Shown piece after piece: positions 24,537-34,398 of a DNA stretch of 36,441 nt. A program made the position numbers and the translations under genes. Below the pieces are notes generated by a model. That model saw only the letters and a list, made by a program, of their open reading frames with translations. It made no database searches and was not told the DNA's origin. Source of the stretch: Fimenecus sp045594885 (GTDB lineage Bacteria > Bacillota > Clostridia > Oscillospirales > Acutalibacteraceae); contig JAZNZJ010000087.1 of NCBI GenBank assembly GCA_045594885.1, positions 1 to 36,441 of the forward strand, in the 5' to 3' direction. Every line of letters begins with the position of its first letter. Within the stretch, counting starts at the first letter, position 1.

Positions 24537-24574
24537 AAAAATACTGCGAAAAATGTGGTATTTTTCTTTTTTTT
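24537..24574 (+). terminator. Rho-independent terminator after the ABC ATPase gene
   Basis: AAAAATAC (24537-24544) and GTATTTTT (24558-24565) form an 8-bp stem followed by a C and a run of eight T. The A/T-symmetrical arms may allow weak function in both directions. Confidence 0.7.
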
Positions 24575-24622
24575 ATGGTAAAATTTTTTGGTATATAAAT
24601 TACTTCAGTTGGAGGTACGAAT

Positions 24623-27600
24623 ATGAAAATGAAGAGTATTATGAAAAAACTTTTCTGCGTAATTCTTTCATTGGTAGTTATTGTTGCAGGTATTCCTTTT
24701 ACTGCACTTGCATTACCTGCTGATGAAATTGATTTTGCAATTTTAAGTGACATACACTATTTTGCAGAATCCTCAATGGGTTACACAGATGCAGACAAGC
24801 AGGAATTCAATGAGATTATGCTCATGAACAATTCAACATCGGGTCTTGCACCATATCTCACAGATGCTGCAATGGCAAACATTACTGCTATGGCACTTCG
24901 TGGTGAAATTGAGTTTCTTTTGCTCCCCGGTGACCTTACACGAAATGCAGAAAAAGCGGCTCACCTTGAATTAGCAGACCGTCTTGCAGAGTTTGAAGCA
25001 CAGACAGGTGTTCCTGTTTATGTTATTGTTGGTAATCACGACGTTAACAATCAGCGTGCAATGTTCTATGACGGTAACGAACTTGTAAGTGTTAAGAAAA
25101 ATCCTGAACTCCGTTCAGACCTTGACACTACTCCTGAAGAATTCGAAGAAATCTACAAAGATTTCGGTTATTCAGCAGAGGGTGGATATTATAGTCGTTA
25201 CAAAGCAAAGGCTGACAATTCAGAAGGTTCACTTTCATATGCAATTGACGTAAGTGACAATTATCGTCTTATCGCTATTGACTCACAGCTTTATTCTGCT
25301 GACAACACTGACTCAGGTGAAAATGAGCAGGAAACTGCAGGTCATATTTCTGACGCACTTCTTGAGTGGACAGTAAACGAATGTAAAAAGGCTGAGGCTG
25401 ACGGCAAAACAATTCTCGGTATGTGCCACACAAACTTTGTTCCTCACTTTGAAACTGAAGTTGACCTTTTTGACAATTTCGTTCTTCGTGGCTGGGAAAA
25501 AGTTGCTGATACTTTAGCAGATGCAGGAATGAATTTCTGCGTTTCAGGTCACGTTCATATGCAGGACGTTGCAACTTATGTAAATGATAATGGCGAAACA
25601 ATTGCTGACATCACAACAACTTCAATTCTCAGTTATCCTAACCAGTTTAGAACAGTTAATATGCAGACTGCTCTTAACGGCGACATCACAATGAATTATA
25701 ACACACACGATGTTGACGAATATACACCTGTTATGATTAACGGTGTTGCTCAGCCCAAACCTTTTAAATATCAGACATGGGCTTACAACTTCGGTGGTGC
25801 AGATATTAAAGATTTCGTACTCAATGTGCTTGAATATCAGCTTCGTTACGGCTTTGGTAAAGATGTTAAGGACGCAGGCGGACTTTATTTCTATCTTGAT
25901 GACCTTGTTGGCATAAGCACTATTCTTGATGGTATCACAGGCTATGAAGTATTTGACACTATCGGCAATACTGCTCTTAGTGCAATTGTTTATTCACTCT
26001 GTCACCAGCTTGACAGAAAATTGCTTACTGATGTTAACAAGACACTCGATATTTTAAGTCCTATTCTTGACAAACTTCTTGACATTAAAGTATCTGACGA
26101 GCGTTGCACAATGTTTGCAAATACTCTCGGATTCCAGAGTAAATATGATTACGGTACACTCGGCGACCTTGCTTCAACAGTACTTGCATATCACACAACA
26201 AACAACGAAGACCCAAACAGCGACAAATTCCTTCAGAGTGCACTCGCACGTTTCTATAACGGCGAAAATGCTGAAACAATTGTAAATACTCTTCTTGATG
26301 TTGTACTCAACGACTTACTTCAAGACGTAATTCTTGACAGTCTTAATATCGACTTCATTTCATTCGGCACAAACCTTGGACCTACACTTATTCCCGATAT
26401 GAATTTGGATATTTATAAATTGATTACGGGTGAGGATTGGGAAGGCTTCGGCATTGACGACGTTATTTCGCTCATTCTTATGACAGGTGTTGCCGGTGGC
26501 GATACATTAAGTGATGTTGTTTACTCACTTCTCGACGAATATCTCACTCAAAGTCAATATGACATTATTGACGGTGAATTCTACCGCATTATGAAGGACC
26601 TTACTCACGATGAAACTCCTGAATATATGGCAGACCTCGATGGCTCTGTTACCTATGCAGGTAAAGTAGCAGTACCACTTAGTCAGAATAACCTTCGACT
26701 CCCCTCTCACATTGCAGTAACATTCGGTGAAGATACATCAACATCAGTTAATATTAGTTACTTCACAAAGTACAGCATTACTGATTCAGATATTCAGATT
26801 GTTCCATATTCAAAGAATCCTGATTTCAGCAAGGGCTCAACAGTTAAGGCAAATATCAAGACAAATTGCGAGGTTGATGCAGAACGTGAATATGCTTCAA
26901 TTGACCTTGGGTTCATCGGAATTCTCTATCACAAGGTAGAAGTTAACCGCCACACGATTGAGATTAAAGGTCTTGAAGCAGGTAAACAGTATTGCTACCG
27001 CATTGGTGATGCAGACCGTGGTTGGTGGAGTGATACAGGTGTAATCAGTACTGCTGATAACGGCTCAACATACAGCTTCTTCCACGTAACAGACCCACAG
27101 TCAGTTACAGAAAAACAATATACAGAGGATTGGGCAGCAACACTCAATACCGCATTCAAGCATCACAATGCTGACTTTATTTTGTCAACAGGCGATATGG
27201 TTGATAACGGTAATGACTTTGTTGAATGGAAGAGAATGTTCAATCTTGCATCTGACTCACTTATGAACACCGTTCTTATGACCGCATCAGGTAACCACGA
27301 AGCACGTGGGGACAATGCACAAATTCAGAACTTTGTTTATTCAAATCTTCCCGAGCAAGATGCTACAACAGGTGTTTATTATTCATTTGATTACAACACT
27401 GCTCACGTTGCAGTTCTTAACACAAACAACCTCAATGAAGACGGTACTCTTTCAAATGACCAGTTTGAATGGCTTAAGGCGGATATGAATGCAAGTGATA
27501 AGACATGGAAATTCGTAGCACTTCACAAAGCACCTTATTCAAATGGTTCACACTTTGATGATGACGATGTTTCTGCTCTTCGTTCACAGTTGCAAGGTCT

Positions 27601-28213
27601 TATGCCCGAACTTGATATTGACATTGTATTCCAAGGTCATGACCACGTTTATATGCGTACTGACGTAATGAAGAATAATGCGGTTGTAAAGGCAGATACA
27701 GAGACTCTCACATATAATGGTCTTGAATATACCGCAAAGCTTAATCCTGACGGCACTATCTACTCAATCAACGGTACTGCAGGTTCAAAGCATTATGAAC
27801 CAAAGGCAGATAGTGAAACTGCAAATACATTCCCCAAGGGCGAAGCAGTTGTTTCTCTTGATGTTCCGTCATATTCATACATTCAGATTGACGGCAACAA
27901 CCTTTATTTCGACTCATATTCAGTTGAAAATGGTACAGAAACCAGAATTGACAGTTTTGCGATTTCAAAAGATACTGCTCCTGAAGATAATAACGGTGGC
28001 GACGCACCTTCGGGCGAAGGCAATACTAATAACGGCAATGGTTCAAATAACGAGGGTGAAAATAACGGTCTCGGCGATGTTATTGATGACATCACTGACA
28101 CATTCCGTCAGAACCCTGTAATGTTCTTCGTTGCAATAGCAATTGTTTCACTTGTTGCAATTTCAGCAATTGCAGTTACAATTATTGTAAAACGCAAAAG
28201 AGAAGAAATATAA
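24623..28213 (+). CDS. Exported membrane-anchored tandem metallophosphoesterase
   Basis: The 1196-residue protein follows TTGGAGGT. Residues 1-31 are a signal peptide (MKMKSIMKK, hydrophobic core, ALA). Phosphoesterase domain 1 shows SDIH (42-45), GDLTRN (103-108), GNHDVN (137-142) and GHVH (about 309). A helical spacer covers about 380-660. A fibronectin/purple-acid-phosphatase N-like domain (about 673-813) leads to domain 2: HVTDPQS (about 820), GDMVDNG (857), GNHEARG (890) and GHDHVYMR (1004). An Asn/Gly/Glu-rich linker precedes one TM helix (about 1166-1189) and a KRKREE tail. Both domains keep the dinuclear metal ligands, so two phosphoesterase sites face outside. Substrates may be nucleotides or phosphate esters. 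Confidence 0.9.
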   Translation: MKMKSIMKKLFCVILSLVVIVAGIPFTALALPADEIDFAILSDIHYFAESSMGYTDADKQEFNEIMLMNNSTSGLAPYLTDAAMANITAMALRGEIEFLLLPGDLTRNAEKAAHLELADRLAEFEAQTGVPVYVIVGNHDVNNQRAMFYDGNELVSVKKNPELRSDLDTTPEEFEEIYKDFGYSAEGGYYSRYKAKADNSEGSLSYAIDVSDNYRLIAIDSQLYSADNTDSGENEQETAGHISDALLEWTVNECKKAEADGKTILGMCHTNFVPHFETEVDLFDNFVLRGWEKVADTLADAGMNFCVSGHVHMQDVATYVNDNGETIADITTTSILSYPNQFRTVNMQTALNGDITMNYNTHDVDEYTPVMINGVAQPKPFKYQTWAYNFGGADIKDFVLNVLEYQLRYGFGKDVKDAGGLYFYLDDLVGISTILDGITGYEVFDTIGNTALSAIVYSLCHQLDRKLLTDVNKTLDILSPILDKLLDIKVSDERCTMFANTLGFQSKYDYGTLGDLASTVLAYHTTNNEDPNSDKFLQSALARFYNGENAETIVNTLLDVVLNDLLQDVILDSLNIDFISFGTNLGPTLIPDMNLDIYKLITGEDWEGFGIDDVISLILMTGVAGGDTLSDVVYSLLDEYLTQSQYDIIDGEFYRIMKDLTHDETPEYMADLDGSVTYAGKVAVPLSQNNLRLPSHIAVTFGEDTSTSVNISYFTKYSITDSDIQIVPYSKNPDFSKGSTVKANIKTNCEVDAEREYASIDLGFIGILYHKVEVNRHTIEIKGLEAGKQYCYRIGDADRGWWSDTGVISTADNGSTYSFFHVTDPQSVTEKQYTEDWAATLNTAFKHHNADFILSTGDMVDNGNDFVEWKRMFNLASDSLMNTVLMTASGNHEARGDNAQIQNFVYSNLPEQDATTGVYYSFDYNTAHVAVLNTNNLNEDGTLSNDQFEWLKADMNASDKTWKFVALHKAPYSNGSHFDDDDVSALRSQLQGLMPELDIDIVFQGHDHVYMRTDVMKNNAVVKADTETLTYNGLEYTAKLNPDGTIYSINGTAGSKHYEPKADSETANTFPKGEAVVSLDVPSYSYIQIDGNNLYFDSYSVENGTETRIDSFAISKDTAPEDNNGGDAPSGEGNTNNGNGSNNEGENNGLGDVIDDITDTFRQNPVMFFVAIAIVSLVAISAIAVTIIVKRKREEI

Positions 28214-28237
28214 ATTTCGTATTTTGAATGCAAATTG

Positions 28238-28266
28238 ACGGCGAGATTACTCTCGCCGTTTTTTTT
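28238..28266 (+). terminator. Rho-independent terminator
   Basis: ACGGCGAGA/TCTCGCCGT 9-bp stem with a 4-nt loop, then eight T, 24 nt after the phosphoesterase stop. Confidence 0.95.
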
Positions 28267-28318
28267 GTGTGAAATTGAATTTATTGAAGTAAAAATGACC
28301 ATTACGAATTTTTTATGA

Positions 28319-28347
28319 TTGCAAATAATAAAAAGATGTGATATACT
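28319..28347 (+). promoter_or_regulatory. Sigma-A promoter of the dnaD-like/dnaC-like pair
   Basis: TTGCAA (28319-28324), 17-nt spacer, TATACT (28342-28347), 38 nt before the ATG. No terminator lies between the two genes it serves. Confidence 0.75.
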
Positions 28348-28384
28348 AATTTTCCCTACCTATTTTACTGAAAGGAGAGAAAAT

Positions 28385-29407
28385 ATGTTTAAGATTTCAC
28401 CAAAGGTTTATTCATCAATGTTTTCATTACCAACTGAAATTGCAGACCGTGGACTTAAATTCGCAAGTGGTGAGCAATTAAAGACTATTATTGCTATTTT
28501 TAGAAATCCTGAAGCCACAGCCGAAGAAATCGCAAAAAGCATCAATCTTTCTCTTGCTACAGTAAAAGAGTGCATTGAGTATTGGGCTGACAACGGCATT
28601 TTAGAAAATGAAAATTTGGTTAACCCAATTAAAACTGAAAATCAAAACAGAGAAATTTCTGCAAAAAAAATCAAAGCACCCATTCCCGAAATTCATTTTA
28701 CAAATCCTAATCAGGCAGAAATTGAAAGAATTATAAAAGAAAACGGTGCAATGAAAAGACTTTTTCTTGAGGCACAGGAAATACTCGGCCGAACTCTCGG
28801 TTACAGTATGCAATGTACAATTTATTCGGTTGTTCACCGTTACGGAATCACACCCGACGTTGCAAACTGTCTTCTCTATTTTGCAAAAAGCATCAATGCC
28901 ACAAGTCAAAATGACATTCTCAAGATAGCAAAATATTGGGCAGAAAGTGAAATTACAACACTCGCCGCTGCCGACGATTATATTATTGAAACAACAAATG
29001 CATTAAAGCTTTTCCGTGAACTTGCATTACGCACAAACAATGACACTTCACCCCCCACCTTTGCAGTGCTTGAAATGATTTGTGAGTGGGTTCGTTGGGG
29101 TTATAAAATTGATGCTGTTGAAAAGGCTTTCAATATTATGAAAGCAGAAAAACAGACCGGTCGCCTTGTGTGGAATAATTTCACACATATGAACGGAACA
29201 ATCAAGAAGTGGCGTACTGCGGGAATTTATACACTTGAAGACATTGAAAAGGGCACAAAGAAATTTGCACCGAAGCAGTACAAAAAGCAAGAAAATCAAA
29301 AAGAGACATCATTCTCAATTGAACTTGCAGAACAAATGGCAAAAGAACATCGCAAGAATTTTGGTAAAAAGAAAAACAATAAAAAATCAAGAAGTAAGGG
29401 GGCATAA
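28385..29407 (+). CDS. DnaD-like replication initiation protein
   Basis: The start at ATG 28385 follows AAAGGAGAG (340 residues). Residues 1-80 look like a winged helix (ATAEEIAKSINLSLATVKECIEYW broken over helices). A polar linker follows, then a DnaD/DnaB-II-like helical domain at about 125-215 (containing LGYSMQCTIYSVVHRYGIT and the Y-x-x-x-I/A-K helix near IAKYWAE), and a second helical copy at about 235-300. The tail is Lys-rich. Such proteins remodel oriC DNA and help recruit the helicase loader. Its neighbour 3 nt downstream is exactly such a loader, so the pair forms a replication-restart/initiation operon. Confidence 0.85.
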   Translation: MFKISPKVYSSMFSLPTEIADRGLKFASGEQLKTIIAIFRNPEATAEEIAKSINLSLATVKECIEYWADNGILENENLVNPIKTENQNREISAKKIKAPIPEIHFTNPNQAEIERIIKENGAMKRLFLEAQEILGRTLGYSMQCTIYSVVHRYGITPDVANCLLYFAKSINATSQNDILKIAKYWAESEITTLAAADDYIIETTNALKLFRELALRTNNDTSPPTFAVLEMICEWVRWGYKIDAVEKAFNIMKAEKQTGRLVWNNFTHMNGTIKKWRTAGIYTLEDIEKGTKKFAPKQYKKQENQKETSFSIELAEQMAKEHRKNFGKKKNNKKSRSKGA

Positions 29408-29410
29408 GCT

Positions 29411-30424
29411 ATGGCATATTCAAAAGAAATTTATGAAAAGGCACATGAAATCATCAAAAAAAGAAGACACGACGCAGAATTTACTGCAAGTCAGCATAAG
29501 TCAGAGCTTATTGCAAAGCATTGTGAATTGGCAAATATCGAAACAGAGCTTAACAACACCGGTTTCGAAATAATCTCTTGCTTTGCCTCACCTGAAAAAG
29601 ATTTGCAAAAAAATCTTGAACAAATTCGCAAAAAGAATACAGAACTTCGTGAAGCACAAAAGGCTATTCTTGTTGCATTAGGATATTCCGAAGATTATTT
29701 TAAAGTAAAATACACCTGTGAAAAATGTGAGGATACGGGATTTATTGAAGAACGTGACGATGAAAAGGGTGTGTCATATGGCTCACATCTTTGCACTTGT
29801 CATACTGAATTGCTCAAAAAACTTGCTACTGAAAATATGTCAAAGTCAACACCTCTTGCACTTTCTACTTTTGAGGACTTTGATATAAGCTATTACTCAA
29901 GGGAAAAGATTAACGGAGATTCACCCTATGAAGCAATGAGTTATGTTTTCAATAGCTGTAAAGAGTACGCAGAGAATTTTGATATGGACTCAAGCAATCT
30001 TTATTTTTACGGCAGAACAGGTCTTGGCAAAACTCATTTATCCCTTGCAATTGCAAATGAGGTAATCAAAAAGGGCTACAGTGTGGTTTATGGCTCTGTT
30101 ATTGGATTTTTAAATAAAATGGAACGTGAAAAATTCGGTAAAGGCGAAGCATTTGAAACTGAAAACATTCTCATTGATGCAGATTTGCTCATTCTTGATG
30201 ATTTAGGTGCAGAATTCCAAACATCTTTCACCGTTTCAGCAATTTACAATATTATCAATTGCCGAATTGCCCATGGTGCACCAACAATAATCAGTTCAAA
30301 TCTTGATTTTGAAGAGTTAAAGGCAAGATACCCTGAGAGTATAGCATCACGAATTATCGGTACATATGCTACTGTGCAGTTTATCGGTAAAGATATACGT
30401 CAAATAATGAATATTGAAGATTGA
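29411..30424 (+). CDS. DnaC/DnaI-type replicative helicase loader
   Basis: A 337-residue AAA+ protein. The N-terminal half is helical and carries a zinc-binding cluster CEKCEDTGF...CTCH (about 105-135), as in Bacillus DnaI. Walker A is GRTGLGKTH (about 203-211), Walker B is LLILDDLGAE (about 259-268), and sensor-type SSNL and RI residues follow. These proteins load the DnaB/DnaC helicase onto DNA with ATP. The start codon lies 3 nt after the dnaD-like stop, with AAGGGGGC as ribosome site inside its end, so the two are coupled. A terminator follows directly. Confidence 0.9.
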   Translation: MAYSKEIYEKAHEIIKKRRHDAEFTASQHKSELIAKHCELANIETELNNTGFEIISCFASPEKDLQKNLEQIRKKNTELREAQKAILVALGYSEDYFKVKYTCEKCEDTGFIEERDDEKGVSYGSHLCTCHTELLKKLATENMSKSTPLALSTFEDFDISYYSREKINGDSPYEAMSYVFNSCKEYAENFDMDSSNLYFYGRTGLGKTHLSLAIANEVIKKGYSVVYGSVIGFLNKMEREKFGKGEAFETENILIDADLLILDDLGAEFQTSFTVSAIYNIINCRIAHGAPTIISSNLDFEELKARYPESIASRIIGTYATVQFIGKDIRQIMNIED

Positions 30425-30428
30425 TTTT

Positions 30429-30453
30429 AAACACCGCTTGAAGCGGTGTTTTT
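30429..30453 (+). terminator. Rho-independent terminator after the helicase loader
   Basis: AAACACCGC / GCGGTGTTT stem with a 5-nt loop and a T tail, directly after the stop codon. Confidence 0.9.
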
Positions 30454-30499
30454 AATGATAACCGAAAATTTTATTTGACTTTATACTTGAAATTTGCTC

Positions 30500-30528
30500 T
30501 TGACTTAAATATATACTTTTGTTATAAT
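30500..30528 (+). promoter_or_regulatory. Sigma-A promoter of pheST
   Basis: TTGACT (30500-30505), 17-nt spacer, TATAAT (30523-30528). It starts the T-box leader. Confidence 0.9.
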
Positions 30529-30550
30529 ACATTGGATATTTAAAACACGT

Positions 30551-30792
30551 TGATAAAGAGAGTAAATTAAGAAAATACTTCTTTCAGAGAGTTGTGCCGT
30601 GGCTGAAAGCACAATAGAATGGAATCTTAATTGAAGTTCACTTTGGAGTGGCATTGTTGAAATAGTAGTAGATGATGACGTTTTATTCCCGTTACAGAAT
30701 ACGAAAGTGTTTGCTTTTTGCAAAAATTTGGGTGGTACCGCGGATTTTGTTTATTCGTCCCATACTCTTTGGAGTATGGGATTTTTTATTTT
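30551..30792 (+). promoter_or_regulatory. T-box riboswitch for phenylalanine (leader of pheST)
   Basis: Stem I is visible: AAAG pairs with CTTT and AATTAAGA pairs with TCTTAATT. The specifier loop between them holds AGAGTA on one side and GAAGTTCA on the other, giving TTC (Phe) as specifier. The T-box GGTGGTACCGCGG is at 30731-30743 and would pair with the uncharged tRNA-Phe acceptor end to form the antiterminator. The competing terminator is CCCATACTC/GAGTATGGG (30759-30780) followed by ATTTTTTATTTT. Low charged tRNA-Phe should raise pheS-pheT expression. Confidence 0.95.
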
Positions 30793-30820
30793 ACAAATTA
30801 TTTTTTAAAGGATTGATATT

Positions 30821-31873
30821 ATGAAAGCAAAGCTTGAAGCTATACGCATCAAGGCAGAAGCAGAGCTCAGTACCTTTACTGAACAAAGTCAACTTGAAAA
30901 TTTTAGAATTCAGGTTCTCGGCAAAAAGGGCGAGCTTACTTCTATTCTTAAAATGATGGGTTCTCTTTCAGCAGAAGAAAGACCAATTATGGGTCAACTT
31001 GCTAACGAGGTAAGAGCCTACATTGAAGAAAAAATCACAGAAAAGAGTGCAGAACTCAAAGAGCTTGAACTGAAAAAAGAAATCGAGTCAATGCCGATTT
31101 TTGATATTTCTGTTCCTGCAAATTTAAACCGTGGTTCATACCACCCCATCACACTTGTACAACGTCAATGTGAAAACGTGTTTAAGTCAATGGGCTTTAA
31201 TGTTGAAGATTACAGTGAAGTTGTTACTGACTATGAATGCTTTGAAGCACTCAACATTCCAAAGGACCATCCTGCACGTGATATGCAGGACACATATTAC
31301 CTTGAAAACGGTCAGTTACTTAAATCTCACACATCTGCGGCACAGAATGCTATTTATAAAAAATATAAAGATGCACTTATCAATGACGGTGTACCGATTA
31401 AGGCTATTTTCCCCGGACGTTGCTTTAGAAATGAGGCTACTGACGCCTGTCACGAAAACACATTCTTCCAGATGGAAGGCGTTATGGTTGACAAGGATAT
31501 TTCAATTTCAAACCTTATTTACTTTATGAAAACAATGCTTTCTGAAGTGTTCCAGAAAGATATTAAAGTAAGACTTCGTCCCGGATTTTTCCCATTCGTT
31601 GAGCCGGGCTTTGAACTTGACATCAGTTGCTTAATCTGTGGTGGCGAGGGTTGTCCTTCATGTAAGCACAGCGGTTGGCTTGAACTTTGCCCATGCGGTA
31701 TGATTCACCCCGAAGTGCTTAAAGCAGGTGGAATTGACCCCGAGGAATACACAGGCTTTGCGTTTGGTCTTGGTCTTACAAGACTTGCAATGATGACCTA
31801 TGGTGTTAAAGATATTCGTGACCTTAACAGCGGTAGCCTTAAGGTACTTACACAGTTTACTGACGATAAATAA
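30821..31873 (+). CDS. pheS: Phenylalanyl-tRNA synthetase alpha subunit
   Basis: At 350 residues it is the normal size. The N-terminal coiled coil (about 1-95) grips tRNA. The catalytic core shows motif 1 around RGSYHPI, motif 2 FPGRCFRNEATDACHENTFF and motif 3 GFAFGLGLTRLAM. A Cys-rich insert (CLICGGEGCPSC, then CPCG) resembles the variant seen in other clostridial PheS. It joins phenylalanine to tRNA-Phe as an (alpha-beta)2 enzyme with the next gene. ATG 30821 follows AAAGGATTGATATT. Confidence 0.97.
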   Translation: MKAKLEAIRIKAEAELSTFTEQSQLENFRIQVLGKKGELTSILKMMGSLSAEERPIMGQLANEVRAYIEEKITEKSAELKELELKKEIESMPIFDISVPANLNRGSYHPITLVQRQCENVFKSMGFNVEDYSEVVTDYECFEALNIPKDHPARDMQDTYYLENGQLLKSHTSAAQNAIYKKYKDALINDGVPIKAIFPGRCFRNEATDACHENTFFQMEGVMVDKDISISNLIYFMKTMLSEVFQKDIKVRLRPGFFPFVEPGFELDISCLICGGEGCPSCKHSGWLELCPCGMIHPEVLKAGGIDPEEYTGFAFGLGLTRLAMMTYGVKDIRDLNSGSLKVLTQFTDDK

Positions 31874-31891
31874 GGAAGGAGGGCAAAAATT

Positions 31892-34252
31892 ATGTTTTTA
31901 TCAATGAATTGGATTAGTGATTTCGTTGACCTTTCAGGTCTTGATAAATTGGATTTAATCCACCGTTTTTCACTTTCAACTGCAGAGGTTGAAAACGAAA
32001 TATTCTTCAAGGGTGCTGACATCAGCGGTATTGTTGTTGCTGAAATTAAATCAGTTGAAAATCACCCTGAATCAGAAAAATTACATCTTTTAAAGGTTGA
32101 CATTGGCGAAAGCGAGTTAGTTGACGTTGTTTGCGGTGCTCCCAATGTGCGAGTTGGTATGAAAACTGCATTCGCAAAGGTTGGCGCAAAAATCGGTGAA
32201 ATCGAAATTGCCCCCCGTCCCCTTGCAGGATATATGTCACACGGTATGTGCTGTTCCGAAAAGGAAATCGGCATAAGTGACGACAATTCAGGCATTATGG
32301 ATATTCTTGATGAAGTTGCAAATGGCACTGACATCAAAGACCTTTATGAAGTTGAAGACATTATTTTTGAGGTTGATAACAAATCACTTACAAACCGTCC
32401 TGACCTTTGGGGTCATTATGGTATTGCCCGTGAATTTGCTGCTTTGGCAGGCAGAGAATTAAAACCACTTGATGTTGTTGACTTGAAAAAATATGACAAT
32501 CTTCCAAAAATCGATATGAAGATTGAAGACCCGCTTTGTCAACGTTATTCTTGCTTACAGGTTGAAGATATTCACACAAATATTAGCCCTGTTAATATGA
32601 GAATTCGTCTTTACTATTGCGGAATGAGAGCAATCAATTTCTTGGCCGACCTTACAAACTATTTAATGCTTGAAATGGGTCAGCCAATGCACGCATTCGA
32701 CTCACGCAAGGTTGAAAAAATCAGAATTAAGAGATTCTCTGAACCCTTCACATTCCAGACTCTTGACGGAGTTGACCGAAATATTGACGAAAATACTCTT
32801 ATGATTTGCAATGGTGACAATCCTGTTGCTATTGCAGGTATTATGGGTGGTCTTGACTCTGAAATCGTAGAAGATACAACAACTCTCACACTTGAATCTG
32901 CTACATTCAATGCGGCATCAACAAGAAAGTCAACAGTTCGTCTTGCACACCGTACAGATGCTTCAATGCGTTATGAAAAGTGCCTTGACCCTGAAATGAC
33001 AGTACCTGCAATTGCAAGATTTGTAAAACTTTTGACAGATACAGATAAGGACGCAAAGGTTGTTTCATCACTCACAGACGAATATGCATACCACTATCCA
33101 CAAGTTACTCTTGATTTTGACAAAGCATTCATTGACAAATATACAGGCATCGACATTCCAAGTGATACAATTGTAAGCACACTTCTTTCTCTCGGCTTCG
33201 GTTGTGAGCAGAATGGTGACAATTTCACAGTATCTGTTCCAAGCTGGCGTGCTACAAAGGACGTTACAATCAAGGCTGACATAGTTGAAGAAATCACAAG
33301 AATTTACGGTTATGATAACTTTGATGTTCACACTGCTGAAACTCCCCTCTACCCCGTACGTGAAACAGTTGAAAAGAGCGTTGAAAACAGAATCAAGGAT
33401 ATGCTTGTTCACCGCTATTCGCTTCACGAGCTTCATTCTTATGTATGGGCTTATACGGACGAATACAAGGCATTGGGAATCAAGGTTGAAGAAAACATAA
33501 AACTTGTTGACGCAACAAATCCAAATATCGAAACAATCCGTAAATCAATTGTACCAACACAACTTTGTCAGGTTAAGACAAATGTAAATTTCGCTCCCGA
33601 TTTCGGTGTGTTTGAAATTGGCAAGGTTATTAAAGGTGTTAAAGAAGATGGTTTGTGTAACGAGCAAAAGAAACTCTGCGTAACACTTTACAGCAAGACA
33701 AAGTCACTTGAAACTCTTTATATTGAACTTTCAACAATGCTTTCAGTTATTGCAGACAATATCAAGCACAAGAAACTCACTTTTGCACCGACAGAGGCTA
33801 CTCATTCTTATGAGCACCCAAGAAATCTTAATACAATTTCTTGTGACGGTGTGGTTCTTGGCGAAATCGGTATTGTTCACCCAACAGTTGGTAAGAAAAT
33901 AGACAAAAAGGCTGCAATTGTATTTGCAGAAATCGACGTTGCAAAGTTTGCAGAAATCGAGGACGCAGGTATTCACTATGCAGAGCCTTCCAGATTCCCC
34001 GCAATTGAAGTTGACTTGTCATTTGTTACTGAAATTTTTGCACCGATTGGCAAGGCAATTGAAAATGCAAATTGTCCACTTATTAAAAACGTTCAGGTGG
34101 TTGATACCTACCGTGACGAAAACGGCAAATCAATCACAGTAAGACTTACATTCTCACACCCCGAGAAAACCCTCACCCGTGATGAGGTTATGGACATTGC
34201 AAATTCTATTATTGATACACTTGCAAAAGACAATATTGCGCTTAAATCATAA
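31892..34252 (+). CDS. pheT: Phenylalanyl-tRNA synthetase beta subunit
   Basis: At 786 residues it is a full-length bacterial PheT. Domains in order: an EMAP/tRNA-binding OB fold (about 40-150), the B3/B4 editing domain (about 210-380, which hydrolyses mischarged Tyr-tRNA-Phe), B5 (about 400-470), the synthetase-like core (480-680), and a C-terminal FDX-ACB anticodon-binding domain (about 690-786, SRFPAIEVDLSFV...VRLTFSHPEKTLT). AAGGAGGG lies ahead of ATG 31892, 18 nt after pheS, so both subunits come from the T-box-controlled transcript. Confidence 0.97.
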   Translation: MFLSMNWISDFVDLSGLDKLDLIHRFSLSTAEVENEIFFKGADISGIVVAEIKSVENHPESEKLHLLKVDIGESELVDVVCGAPNVRVGMKTAFAKVGAKIGEIEIAPRPLAGYMSHGMCCSEKEIGISDDNSGIMDILDEVANGTDIKDLYEVEDIIFEVDNKSLTNRPDLWGHYGIAREFAALAGRELKPLDVVDLKKYDNLPKIDMKIEDPLCQRYSCLQVEDIHTNISPVNMRIRLYYCGMRAINFLADLTNYLMLEMGQPMHAFDSRKVEKIRIKRFSEPFTFQTLDGVDRNIDENTLMICNGDNPVAIAGIMGGLDSEIVEDTTTLTLESATFNAASTRKSTVRLAHRTDASMRYEKCLDPEMTVPAIARFVKLLTDTDKDAKVVSSLTDEYAYHYPQVTLDFDKAFIDKYTGIDIPSDTIVSTLLSLGFGCEQNGDNFTVSVPSWRATKDVTIKADIVEEITRIYGYDNFDVHTAETPLYPVRETVEKSVENRIKDMLVHRYSLHELHSYVWAYTDEYKALGIKVEENIKLVDATNPNIETIRKSIVPTQLCQVKTNVNFAPDFGVFEIGKVIKGVKEDGLCNEQKKLCVTLYSKTKSLETLYIELSTMLSVIADNIKHKKLTFAPTEATHSYEHPRNLNTISCDGVVLGEIGIVHPTVGKKIDKKAAIVFAEIDVAKFAEIEDAGIHYAEPSRFPAIEVDLSFVTEIFAPIGKAIENANCPLIKNVQVVDTYRDENGKSITVRLTFSHPEKTLTRDEVMDIANSIIDTLAKDNIALKS

Positions 34253-34276
34253 AAAAATCCCGAAAGGGATTTTTTT
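34252..34276 (+). terminator. Rho-independent terminator of pheST
   Basis: AAAAAATCCC-GAAA-GGGATTTTTT with a T-rich tail, overlapping the stop codon region. Confidence 0.9.
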
Positions 34277-34339
34277 ATTTTATATTGCAACGAAAAATGC
34301 TTCATTAAATAAAAGATGAAGTAAATTTTCTTTTTAGTA

Positions 34340-34368
34340 TTGTAATTTCACAACTTTAAGTATATAAT
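34340..34368 (+). promoter_or_regulatory. Sigma-A promoter of ireB
   Basis: TTGTAA (34340-34345), 17-nt spacer, TATAAT (34363-34368), about 30 nt before the ATG. Confidence 0.75.
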
Positions 34369-34398
34369 ATAGTTAATTATTATCAGGAGGTGGCAGAA

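Noticed and set aside
27717..28121. 134-codon open frame overlapping the phosphoesterase gene
   Set aside because: Alternate-frame shadow of a clearly coding gene, low-complexity and without a start signal.
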